Assembly: GCA_029237775.1 (NCBI GenBank) | Contig: JAQZBR010000001.1 | Location: 434,001 to 498,000, forward strand | Source of the DNA: Bacteroidota bacterium | Lineage (GTDB): Bacteria > Bacteroidota > Bacteroidia > 2-12-FULL-35-15 | Direction: 5' to 3' | Length of the DNA stretch: 64,000 nt | In this document: positions 44,066 through 52,158 of the stretch, piece by piece | Layout of the letters: the number at the start of each line of letters is the position of its first letter | Numbering within the stretch: position 1 is the first letter of the stretch | Position numbers and translations under genes: made by a program | Notes under the pieces: model-generated | The model's input: only the letters and a program-made list of their open reading frames with translations | Databases searched by the model: none | What the model was told of the DNA's origin: nothing

Positions 44066-45072
44066 TGAAGAAAATTTTCTCCTCATTGATATTCGTTTTT
44101 GCTCTGAGCATTTCCTCCATTGCTCAGGATATTCATTTGTCGCAATTCTGGGCTTCCGATCATTTATTAAGTCCTGCTAAAGTAGGCGATTTTGAAGGTG
44201 ATTACAGGGTAACGGGAAATTATAGAAACCAATGGAGAGAGATCTCCGATCCTATCAGCACCTACATTATTTCATTTGATAAAGCCTTCCATTATTATTC
44301 TCATGAGATAGATGGAGGGATAATGGTTGCGAGGGATGAGTTCACCGGATTTAATCAGGTAACAACCAAAGTCCTTTTAACGGGCGGATATGGATACAAA
44401 TACAAGGGACATACATTCAGAGTAGGTATCCAACCCGGAATGGTATTCAGAAAAACTGATCTTTCTACACAAACATTTCCCGTACAGTGGGATTATGCAG
44501 GCGGAAGTTTCAACAGGGATTACGCTAACCAGGAAAGCAATCTGAGTGAGTCACAATATTTTTTCGACCTCAATCTCGGAGTTCAGTGGAATAAGAAATT
44601 CGGAAAATTGGAACCGAAAGTTGGATTCGCGATCGACCATGTGAACAGGCCAAAAGACACATACTTTAATTCACCTACCGAAAGATTAAGATCCAGAAAA
44701 GTTTTTCATGCAGAAGTGGATTATGTGCTTTCTGAAAAGATCACTATTCAGCCGAAATGGCTATGGATGTGGACAACTAACGCTAACGATATGGTGCTTG
44801 GAACTAACCTGAGATATAAGCTACCTAACAAAACTATCAGCTCTGTGTTTGCAGGTATCTATTACAGACATGGAGTGAAACGCATTCTTGATGCTGCAAT
44901 TCCGGTTGTCGGCTGCAGGTTCAAACGAATGGATCTAGGTTTCAGCTATGATGTGAATGTTTCTTCTTTAAGTGATAATGTTAAGAGAAGAAGCACATTT
45001 GAAGTTTCATTGATCTATACAGCTCCAAGCTCTAAACCTAAATTCACTGCCTTACCTTGCGACAGGTATTAA
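44065..45072 (+). CDS. PorP/SprF-family outer-membrane protein, second copy
   Basis: 335-aa beta-barrel protein, signal peptide (MKKIFSSLIFVFALSISSIA) followed by QDIHLSQFWASDHLLSPAKVGDF, the family's opening motif, and a final conserved strand region (RRSTFEVSLIYTA). It differs strongly from the copy at 33705, as expected if each serves its own cargo. A GTG at 44059 is in frame, but ATG 44065 directly before the signal peptide is better. Ten bases before the PorE-like gene. Confidence 0.9.
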   Translation: MKKIFSSLIFVFALSISSIAQDIHLSQFWASDHLLSPAKVGDFEGDYRVTGNYRNQWREISDPISTYIISFDKAFHYYSHEIDGGIMVARDEFTGFNQVTTKVLLTGGYGYKYKGHTFRVGIQPGMVFRKTDLSTQTFPVQWDYAGGSFNRDYANQESNLSESQYFFDLNLGVQWNKKFGKLEPKVGFAIDHVNRPKDTYFNSPTERLRSRKVFHAEVDYVLSEKITIQPKWLWMWTTNANDMVLGTNLRYKLPNKTISSVFAGIYYRHGVKRILDAAIPVVGCRFKRMDLGFSYDVNVSSLSDNVKRRSTFEVSLIYTAPSSKPKFTALPCDRY

Positions 45073-45082
45073 AACAGATCCT

Positions 45083-47167
45083 ATGTTGAGGTACATCTTT
45101 ATTTTTTCATTCTTCGTTGTATCATTGAAAGGCTACTCTCAGGTATCTCTTGAAATTGATGAGAAAAAAGAAGGGCAGCTGAAAAATCTCGCTAAAGAAG
45201 CTGAACGTACCGGAGAGATCTATCTTTCACTTGAATACTACAAACAGCTTGTAACGCTTGCTCCGGCCAATGTTAAGAACCAGTATAAAGTTGCTGAGCT
45301 TTACAGATATACAAGAAATTACACCGAAGCAGAAAAGTATTATGCGGAGGTTTGTAAAAACAATTCTGAAAAATATCCCGATGCTGTATTCTATTTAGCT
45401 ACCATGCAAAAAGCAAACGGTAAGCATAAAGAAGCGAAAGACCATCTTGCCAAATTTAAAAAGCTTGCAAAGGATGTAAGTGATGAGCGTTTAAAAAAAC
45501 TTTACAAAACAGAGCTTGAAGGCTGCGATCTTCCCGATCTTATGAAAGATTCTGTTCCTAAAGCAATCGTTTCAACGATGAGCTCTTCCATCAATAATCC
45601 GCACATCGATTTCTCCCCTATTCCCGTTTCAGAAAAAGAACTGATCTTCGGATCACTGCGTGAAAAGGAAGCGAAGTTCTATGACGCGAAATCTGTGGAC
45701 ACAATGAAGCTTCCGGTGCGTAAATTCTATGTCGGTGAAAAGCAGGATCAAGACTGGAAATTCAAAGGTGAGCTCGAAGGCCCCTTCAATTCTAAAGATA
45801 TAAACGTTGCCAACGGTACATTCTCGCTTGATCGTACTAAATTTTATTTTACACGATGTGAACAGAACTGGCAGTATAAAACTATCTGCAAGATTTATGT
45901 CTCGGAAAAGAAAGGCAATACGTGGTCTGAACCAATAGTAATGGATGAGCAGATCAACATGAGCGGATATACTTCCACGCATCCGACAATGGGAAGAGGC
46001 ACTAAAAAAAACCAGGAGATCCTCTACTTTGTGTCTGACAGGCCGGGTACCCGCGGAGGTTTAGACATTTGGTATTCTGAATACGATGCAAGAAAAAAAT
46101 CGTTCAAAGCCCCTAAAAATGCGGGAAGCAAGATCAACACTGTCGGCACAGAAACAACTCCATTCTATGATGTAAAAACAAAAACATTGTATTACAGTAC
46201 AGATGGAAAAGCTAATATTGGCGGACTGGATATCTTTAAAGCTGTAGGAGAACTAAATGCATGGGAACCTTCGGTGAACCTTGGCTACCCAATCAATTCA
46301 AATGCTGATGATCTTGATTTTGCTCTGAAAACTGATGCAAAAGGAGGCTTTATTGTTTCCAACCGGGTTGGCGGGCAATCATTATACAATGCAACTTGCT
46401 GCGATGATATCTATGAATTTGTTTACACGAATTTTCTTGAACTGGTGTGCATTGGAAAGGTGCTTGACAAGAAAACAAAAGATTGTATTGAGAATGCAAA
46501 GCTTAGCGTTTACATTGTAAATGGCGAAGAGAAGTATTTATCTGAAGAGATCACTGTTCCAAACTGTGATTATAAAATTCAGCTCCGCCCGGGGATGGAT
46601 TATATCATTGAAGCAGGAAAGAATGATTATTTCAATAACTCCGTGACTGTCTCTACGAAAGGAATCAAGAAATCAGATACATTGAGAAAAAACATCGAGT
46701 TAGAAAATATTCCTGCCCAGCCGATCGTAATTCCTCATCTTAACTATGAATTCAACAGCGCTCAGCTTACATTCGATTCTAAAGCTTTGCTTGATACAAC
46801 ATTGCTCGTTCTGTTAAAAAACAATCCGGATATTATTCTTGAACTTTCTTCACATACGGATAACAAAGGAACTGATGCCTATAACATGAAGCTTTCGCAG
46901 AAGCGAGCTGAAAGTGTTGTGAATTACATGGCTACGAAGGGAATTGATAAAACCAGACTAACCCCGAAAGGTTATGGTGAAACAAAGCCTGTTGTTCCAA
47001 ACGAAAATAAAGATGGAAGTGATAATCCTGAAAACCGCCAGATCAACAGAAGAACTGAATTCAAGATCATCGGAAAAATTGATCCTTCGCTGATCCGTTA
47101 TGATAATGATGAAGCTTCAGAAAAAGAACAAGAGAAACCTGAAGAAAAAAAGAGTGAGGATGAATAA
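45083..47167 (+). CDS. PorE-like TPR / beta-propeller / OmpA-domain protein
   Basis: 694-aa envelope protein: signal peptide (1-20), TPR region (about 25-150), a PD40/WD40-like beta-propeller (about 175-450, for example ILYFVSDRPGTRGGLDIWYSE), a carboxypeptidase-regulatory-like domain (about 455-545), an OmpA peptidoglycan-binding domain (about 555-665 with LSSHTDNKGTDAYN and NRRTEFKI), and a Glu/Lys tail. This is the same domain order as Porphyromonas PorE, a periplasmic T9SS protein that anchors the complex to peptidoglycan. It may be PorE itself or, more likely from its place next to PorP and an adhesin, a paralog dedicated to this module. Confidence 0.88.
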   Translation: MLRYIFIFSFFVVSLKGYSQVSLEIDEKKEGQLKNLAKEAERTGEIYLSLEYYKQLVTLAPANVKNQYKVAELYRYTRNYTEAEKYYAEVCKNNSEKYPDAVFYLATMQKANGKHKEAKDHLAKFKKLAKDVSDERLKKLYKTELEGCDLPDLMKDSVPKAIVSTMSSSINNPHIDFSPIPVSEKELIFGSLREKEAKFYDAKSVDTMKLPVRKFYVGEKQDQDWKFKGELEGPFNSKDINVANGTFSLDRTKFYFTRCEQNWQYKTICKIYVSEKKGNTWSEPIVMDEQINMSGYTSTHPTMGRGTKKNQEILYFVSDRPGTRGGLDIWYSEYDARKKSFKAPKNAGSKINTVGTETTPFYDVKTKTLYYSTDGKANIGGLDIFKAVGELNAWEPSVNLGYPINSNADDLDFALKTDAKGGFIVSNRVGGQSLYNATCCDDIYEFVYTNFLELVCIGKVLDKKTKDCIENAKLSVYIVNGEEKYLSEEITVPNCDYKIQLRPGMDYIIEAGKNDYFNNSVTVSTKGIKKSDTLRKNIELENIPAQPIVIPHLNYEFNSAQLTFDSKALLDTTLLVLLKNNPDIILELSSHTDNKGTDAYNMKLSQKRAESVVNYMATKGIDKTRLTPKGYGETKPVVPNENKDGSDNPENRQINRRTEFKIIGKIDPSLIRYDNDEASEKEQEKPEEKKSEDE

Positions 47168-47179
47168 GTAATCAGAGAA

Positions 47180-47578
47180 TTACTTTTCGACAGGAAAACC
47201 TTTTCCCTGCCATTCAGAGAACCCCTTTTCAAGATTGAATACACGTGTGAAGCCTTTCTTTTCCATGTATTCAGCGCACTCCCCGCTTCTTCCTCCCCCC
47301 GCGCAATAGATGTAATATGTTTTCTTTTTATCCAGCAGATCAATTTTCTTTTCAGCATCCTTCGCAAGAAAATCGAGCTGAGTAGCACCTTTGATGTACC
47401 CTTTGCTTTTGATCTCTTCCGTTGTTCTAAGATCAAGGATAACTGCGTTCTTATCGCTATACGCTGCAGCTTTAAAACGCTCAGCGTTTAAGTTAGTAAC
47501 AACTTTACTGTTTGACGTTTGTGAATAAGCCGTTGCAGTTACTACTAAAGTGAATACAATTAAAAAATAATTTTTCAT
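47180..47578 (-). CDS. Exported single-domain rhodanese
   Basis: 132-aa sulfurtransferase with signal peptide (MKNYFLIVFTLVVTATAYS), so periplasmic. Active-site Cys92 in YCAGGGRSGE, preceded by the LDLRTTEEIKSKG entry motif. Third gene of the sulfur operon (11 bases after the cytoplasmic rhodanese). It probably handles sulfane sulfur arriving from outside. Confidence 0.88.
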   Translation of the reverse strand: MKNYFLIVFTLVVTATAYSQTSNSKVVTNLNAERFKAAAYSDKNAVILDLRTTEEIKSKGYIKGATQLDFLAKDAEKKIDLLDKKKTYYIYCAGGGRSGECAEYMEKKGFTRVFNLEKGFSEWQGKGFPVEK

Positions 47579-47589
47579 ATCGTTCTATT

Positions 47590-47895
47590 CTATTTAAGAT
47601 TAGTCCAGGCCCCTGCATCATACACATTTGCATCAGTAAACTTACCTATTAAAAAAACCGCAGACGAACTTCTGTTTCCCGAAGCACAGCAGACTACGAT
47701 CTCCTTATTTAATTCCTTGATCAGTTCCATATTATCCGGCAGCTCTTCTAAAGGAATATTCAAGGCACCGAATACATGTGCGCTAGCAAATTCCGCTTTT
47801 GTCCGGACATCAATTATTGCAGCGCCTCTGTTAAGTGCATCAACAGCTTTTTCTTTATCACCGTCAAAACCAAACAGTTTGCTCAATAATCCCAT
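47590..47895 (-). CDS. Cytoplasmic single-domain rhodanese
   Basis: 101-aa sulfurtransferase. IDVRTKAEF entry motif and active-site loop CASGNRSS, with Cys70 as catalytic residue after another Cys69. No signal peptide. Starts two bases after the stop of the MBL-rhodanese gene, so the two are co-translated. Likely moves persulfide sulfur to or from the MBL enzyme. Confidence 0.9.
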   Translation of the reverse strand: MGLLSKLFGFDGDKEKAVDALNRGAAIIDVRTKAEFASAHVFGALNIPLEELPDNMELIKELNKEIVVCCASGNRSSSAVFLIGKFTDANVYDAGAWTNLK

Positions 47896-47897
47896 AA

Positions 47898-49289
47898 CTA
47901 AGCGGTCACCGGCTGAACAAGTTTCAGAGAAGTTTCTTTTATTTTACCCATTCCGCCAAGGACATTTGTAACTTTATCAAACCCTTTTTGTTTCATGATC
48001 GAAGCTGCCATCATTGATCTGTAGCCGCCTGCACAATGAATAAAGTAATGTTTGCCCTGATCTAGTGTATGCAATTCCTTTTGTAAGCGTGAAAGACAAA
48101 TATGCTGTGCTCCTTCGATCATCCCGCTTTCAACTTCACCCGGCTTTCTCACATCAAGTACATTTAATTGGGGTTCACTATTAATTTGTGACGCGAGCTC
48201 ATTTGCTGATATACTATGAACAGTATCAATTTTCTTTCCTGAGTTTGTCCAGGCTGTTATTCCGCCTTTTAAGAATCCGTGCACATTTTCATATCCTACA
48301 CGCGCCAGACGAAGGACAGCTTCTTTTTCTTTCCCTTCATCTGCAACAATGATCAAAGGGATATTTGCATTAATCAAAGATCCAACCCAGGGTGCATACT
48401 GTCCGTTCAGGCCAATATTAACAGCACCGGGAACAAAACCTTTCTCGAAATCATCCGGAGTTCTTACGTCCAGCACTAGAGCACCTGCTTTTATTTCAGA
48501 TTCAAATTCGTCAACAGACAAAGCCTTTGTGTTTTTATTGAGAACCTCATCTATATTGGAATATCCTTTTTTGTTAAGGCTTGCATCCAATGCAAAATAT
48601 CCCGGAGCCTCAGTCAAACCGGTAGTTACAGCCTTTACAAAATCTTCTCTTGTCATAGGCTGCATTGCATAGTTCAATTTCTTTTGTTGTCCGATAGTGG
48701 AAAATGTTTCCTTCCCTATATTTTTTCCACATGAAGAACCGGCACCATGTGCAGGATATACGATCACCTCATCAGCGAGAGGTTTTATCTTGCTGTTCAA
48801 TGAATCATACATCATCCCAGCAAGATCGTTTACAGTCAGATCACTTTTGATCGCAAGATCAGGACGTCCAACATCACCTACAAAAAGAGTATCACCGGTA
48901 AAAACAGCGTGCTCTTTTCCATTTTCATCAATCAATAAAAAACAAGAAGATTCAAGTGTATGTCCGGGCGTATGCAATACTTTTATTTTGATCTTTCCAA
49001 CTGTAAATACCTCTTCATCCTTTGCTACGTAAGTTTCGTAGTTGGTTTCAGCCGTGGGGCCATAGATGATCTTCGCTCCGGTTTGACGTGCAAGATCAAT
49101 ATGTCCTGAAACGAAATCAGCATGAAAATGGGTTTCAAATACGTATCTGATCTTGGCATTCCTTTTAGATGCAAGAGCCAGATAGGGTTCTGTATCGCGC
49201 AAAGGATCAATGATTGCAACTTCGCCTTCCGATTCGATATAATATGCTGCTTCTGCGAGGCAGGATGTATATAATTGTTCTATGTACAT
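47898..49289 (-). CDS. MBL-fold persulfide-dioxygenase-like protein with two rhodanese domains
   Basis: 463-aa fusion, as in bacterial ETHE1-like PRF proteins. MBL domain (about 1-235) has THFHADFVSGH (His54, His56, Asp58), the HTPGHTLES His and FTGDTLFVGDVGRPDL Asp, which bind the single iron of persulfide dioxygenases that oxidise glutathione persulfide or similar to sulfite. Rhodanese 1 (about 260-350) has lost the catalytic Cys (VADEGKEKEA), so it is probably structural. Rhodanese 2 (about 370-463) is active-looking (Cys419 in HCAGGYRS). First gene of a three-gene operon, divergent from a YeiH-type permease. Reaction inferred from family; the low-molecular-weight thiol of this organism is unknown. 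Confidence 0.92.
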   Translation of the reverse strand: MYIEQLYTSCLAEAAYYIESEGEVAIIDPLRDTEPYLALASKRNAKIRYVFETHFHADFVSGHIDLARQTGAKIIYGPTAETNYETYVAKDEEVFTVGKIKIKVLHTPGHTLESSCFLLIDENGKEHAVFTGDTLFVGDVGRPDLAIKSDLTVNDLAGMMYDSLNSKIKPLADEVIVYPAHGAGSSCGKNIGKETFSTIGQQKKLNYAMQPMTREDFVKAVTTGLTEAPGYFALDASLNKKGYSNIDEVLNKNTKALSVDEFESEIKAGALVLDVRTPDDFEKGFVPGAVNIGLNGQYAPWVGSLINANIPLIIVADEGKEKEAVLRLARVGYENVHGFLKGGITAWTNSGKKIDTVHSISANELASQINSEPQLNVLDVRKPGEVESGMIEGAQHICLSRLQKELHTLDQGKHYFIHCAGGYRSMMAASIMKQKGFDKVTNVLGGMGKIKETSLKLVQPVTA

Positions 49290-49344
49290 TTTAAATGATT
49301 GTATGGATTACTGTAAAAATACGAAGATTTTACGACCTTTTCAG

Positions 49345-49358
49345 ATGATCCTGATCAT
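49345..49358. promoter_or_regulatory. Crp/Fnr-like palindrome between the divergent sulfur genes
   Basis: ATGATCCTGATCAT is a perfect 14-bp palindrome. Its core TGAT-N4-ATCA equals the Fnr half-site arrangement (TTGAT-N4-ATCAA less the outer base). It lies 56 bases from the MBL gene start and 58 bases from the permease start, so one regulator could serve both directions. Confidence 0.55.
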
Positions 49359-49415
49359 AAATTCTTAATTATTTAATTACATTTAGCATCTAATAAAACA
49401 CTTAACCCACACCTT

Positions 49416-50348
49416 TTGTTTTCAAGAATAAATCTGTCGGGAGCACTATTCATTTTTTTGATCGCTCTCTGCTTCACACCATACGCATCTGCGCCCGTTG
49501 CGCTGTTTGCCGGACTTATTTTTTCTTTTCTCCTTGGAAACCCTTTCAAAGAGTATACTGCCAAAGGAACCGGGTTCTTACTTAAGGCCTGTGTAGTCGG
49601 ACTTGGGTTTGGCATTCAGGCTGATCAGGCGCTCGAAGCGGGTTCTAAAGGCGTTCTTTTTACAATTGTCACCATATTCGGAACCATAATTTTAGGGTAT
49701 CTGATCGGAAAATGGCTAAAGATCGAATCGCGTACATCTCACCTCATCTCTTGCGGCACAGCCATCTGCGGAGGCAGTGCTATTGCAGCTATCGCTCCGG
49801 TTGTCAAAGCAGAACAGAGCCAGATCTCCATGGCATTAGGCACGGTTTTCATTCTTAACGCTATCGCTCTCTTCGCATTTCCGGTGATTGGTCACCTGTT
49901 CCATCTTACACAATCGCAATTTGGAATATGGGCGGCCGTGGCTATCCACGACACAAGCTCTGTTGTGGGAGCTTCCAGCAGATACGGCCTGGAGTCTATG
50001 CAGATCGCCACAACGGTAAAACTTGCCAGAGCGCTGTGGATAATACCGGTGGTGTTCTTCTCTGCAATGGCCTTTAAAAATAAAACATCAAAGTTCACGA
50101 TCCCTTATTTTATTATACTCTTCTTTATCGCGATGATCCTGAACAGCTATATTCCTGCAATAGCGCCTATATCGAAGATCCTTACATTTCTTGCCCAAAA
50201 AGGGATCATCATAACACTATTCCTTATCGGTGCAGATATTTCTAAAGAAACACTTCGCAATGTAGGATTCAAGCCTTTTTTTCAAGGGGTATTGCTGTGG
50301 GTAATCATTTCGGTGGTTTCGCTTTTAACGGTGTTGCAAACTGTTTAA
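49416..50348 (+). CDS. YeiH-family (UPF0324/PSE) putative sulfate or sulfite exporter
   Basis: 310-aa membrane protein with about nine to ten hydrophobic helices. The family motifs LGNPFKEYT, VVGLGFGIQADQALEAG and the discontinuous-helix motifs SCGTAICGGSAIAAIAPV and AVAIHDTSSVVGAS are clear. It starts with TTG at 49416; no in-frame ATG exists between the preceding stop at 49374 and the first helix. Members of this family export sulfate or related anions; next to persulfide-oxidising genes, sulfite or sulfate export is the likely job. Confidence 0.85.
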   Translation: MFSRINLSGALFIFLIALCFTPYASAPVALFAGLIFSFLLGNPFKEYTAKGTGFLLKACVVGLGFGIQADQALEAGSKGVLFTIVTIFGTIILGYLIGKWLKIESRTSHLISCGTAICGGSAIAAIAPVVKAEQSQISMALGTVFILNAIALFAFPVIGHLFHLTQSQFGIWAAVAIHDTSSVVGASSRYGLESMQIATTVKLARALWIIPVVFFSAMAFKNKTSKFTIPYFIILFFIAMILNSYIPAIAPISKILTFLAQKGIIITLFLIGADISKETLRNVGFKPFFQGVLLWVIISVVSLLTVLQTV

Positions 50349-50558
50349 GCTTCCAAACAACATTTATCATTATATTTATTTGTATCCCCAACATCATCCG
50401 GCAGGCTAAGGATTTTCGCAAACCAGGGCAAAATGGGACGCAGATCTTTTATGATCTTTATGTTTAAGAATAAGATGGCCCTCGACCGTTATGATAAATT
50501 ATGATGTGATTATCTTATGGCTTTGCCGATAGATAATTTACTGATGAGAATCTACTTG

Positions 50559-50590
50559 CCCTCCTGCCAGTAGGGGTTAGGGGTGGTGGA
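50559..50590. repeat. CCCTCCTGCCAGTAGGGGTTAGGGGTGG-class repeat
   Basis: Begins CCCTCCTGCCAG, ends GGGGTTAGGGGTGG. A one-copy example here of a type I recall from other Bacteroidetes intergenic regions; not verified. Confidence 0.45.
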
Positions 50591-50628
50591 AAAAGACTTG
50601 ATTAATTCCTTTCGATTTTAATCAAACC

Positions 50629-50656
50629 AAAAAGACATCAATTACGATGTCTTTTT
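50629..50656. terminator. Bidirectional terminator before gcdH-like gene
   Basis: AAAAAGACATC pairs with GATGTCTTTTT, loop AATTAC. A and T runs make it usable from both sides. Confidence 0.8.
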
Positions 50657-50676
50657 TTGTTTGATAATAATTATTG

Positions 50677-51858
50677 CTATTGAAACGCACTGATTCCCGT
50701 AACATCCATTCCTGTAATGAGTAAATGGATATCATGTGTTCCTTCGTAAGTTATAACCGACTCAAGGTTCATCATGTGGCGCATGATCGGATATTCACCT
50801 GTAATACCCATTCCGCCATGGATCTGACGTGCTTCACGAGCGATCTGCAAAGCCATGTTCACATTATTACGCTTCGCCATAGAGATCTGCGCAGGTGTTG
50901 CACGGTGTTCATTTTTAAGAACTCCCAATCTCCAGGTAAGCAATTGTGCTTTTGTGATCTCTGTGATCATTTCGGCAAGCTTCTTCTGAGTAAGCTGGAA
51001 TCCACCGATCGGTTTACCGAATTGGATACGCTCTTTAGAATAACGTAAAGCTGAATCATAACAATCCATTGCAGCTCCGATAGCACCCCATGCGATGCCG
51101 TAACGCGCGCTGTTCAGACAGCCCAATGGTCCTTTCAAACCTTTTACTGTAGGGAAAATGTTTTCTTTTGGAACTTTTACATTAGCAAAAACAAGCTCAC
51201 CTGTCGCACTTGCACGCAAACTCCATTTTCCATGAGTTTCAGGGGTAGTGAATCCTTCCATTCCCCTTTCTACAACTAATCCGCGGATATCTCCGGCCTC
51301 ATCCTTTGCCCAAACCACCGCAATATCAGCAAAAGGAGCATTGGAGATCCACATTTTAGCACCATTCAATAAATAATGATCGCCTTTATCTTTGATGTTA
51401 GTGATCATTCCGGAAGGATTAGAACCGTGGTCAGGCTCTGTAAGTCCGAAACATCCCATCATATCTCCTGAAGCAAGCTTCGGAAGGTATTTTCTTTTTT
51501 GTTCTTCAGTACCGTAAGTAAAGATCGGGTACATCACAAGCGAACTCTGCACAGATGCAGTTGAACGCAATCCGCTATCGCCACGCTCAAGCTCCTGCAT
51601 GATGATCCCGTAGGAGATCTGATCTAACCCTGGTCCACCGTATTCTGCAGGAATATAAGGTCCGAAAGCACCGATCTCAGCTAAGCCTTTGATCCATTGC
51701 TTTGGAAATTTTGTGCTCTGGCAAGCTTCTTCCACGATAGGGGAAACTTCCTTCTTCACCCATGCACGAGCTGTTTCACGTATAAGTTTATGTTCATCAG
51801 TTAATAACTCATCCATCAAATAATAATCGTGAGCTTCAAATCTGTCGGTTGCCATCAA
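50677..51858 (-). CDS. gcdH: Acyl-CoA dehydrogenase, glutaryl-CoA dehydrogenase-like
   Basis: 393-aa FAD enzyme. Best fit is glutaryl-CoA dehydrogenase (lysine/tryptophan breakdown): GLRSTASVQSSLVMYPIF and GCFGLTEPDHGSNP match that subgroup, and the catalytic Glu372 in TYEGTHDIH is at its C-terminal place. The C-terminal ITGMDVTGISAFQ is also typical. Short-chain relatives cannot be fully excluded. The start may be 51858 or the next Met at 51855. A -7 box TACTTTTG (minus strand, 51882-51889) lies 24 bases upstream. No further lysine-degradation genes are nearby. Confidence 0.82.
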   Translation of the reverse strand: MMATDRFEAHDYYLMDELLTDEHKLIRETARAWVKKEVSPIVEEACQSTKFPKQWIKGLAEIGAFGPYIPAEYGGPGLDQISYGIIMQELERGDSGLRSTASVQSSLVMYPIFTYGTEEQKRKYLPKLASGDMMGCFGLTEPDHGSNPSGMITNIKDKGDHYLLNGAKMWISNAPFADIAVVWAKDEAGDIRGLVVERGMEGFTTPETHGKWSLRASATGELVFANVKVPKENIFPTVKGLKGPLGCLNSARYGIAWGAIGAAMDCYDSALRYSKERIQFGKPIGGFQLTQKKLAEMITEITKAQLLTWRLGVLKNEHRATPAQISMAKRNNVNMALQIAREARQIHGGMGITGEYPIMRHMMNLESVITYEGTHDIHLLITGMDVTGISAFQ

Positions 51859-51881
51859 TTGTTGTTTTTAAGTTTCGCGGA

Positions 51882-51889
51882 CAAAAGTA
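51882..51889 (-). promoter_or_regulatory. gcdH -7 box
   Basis: CAAAAGTA on the plus strand is TACTTTTG on the minus strand, an exact TAnnTTTG. No TTG at the expected -33 place. Confidence 0.45.
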
Positions 51890-52090
51890 ATGAAATAAAT
51901 TATAAATAATGGTTGCCGTCTACCACCCGGCCAAATCACCGTCCAGGCATAGTTATTTCAAGACTGCAAGGAGGTTTTCCCCGACAAAAAATAATGTGTA
52001 AAACATTTCCTTAAAATCGTGAAAGCCCTGAAACCTTAATTAATATTCAGCGTTACAATAAGTCGATTGTTGAAAACGTTTGTTAAAAAG

Positions 52091-52122
52091 TTTGCAATCG
52101 CCCTCTGAAAATCGTAAATTAG
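52091..52122 (+). promoter_or_regulatory. Promoter of the transglycosylase gene
   Basis: TTTG, exactly 20 bases, TAAATTAG: full -33 and seven of eight -7 positions. The TTG start codon is 37 bases downstream. Confidence 0.5.
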
Positions 52123-52158
52123 TAGGAGTACTTTTATAAAAATTAAAACTTTATCGCT

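Larger units (their letters stand above)
50349..50676. other. 328-base convergent gap
   Basis: No gene seen. Bases 50396-50470 (GGCAGGCTAAGG onward) match nothing I know. A dispersed repeat and a terminator lie at its right end and are listed separately. Confidence 0.4.
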
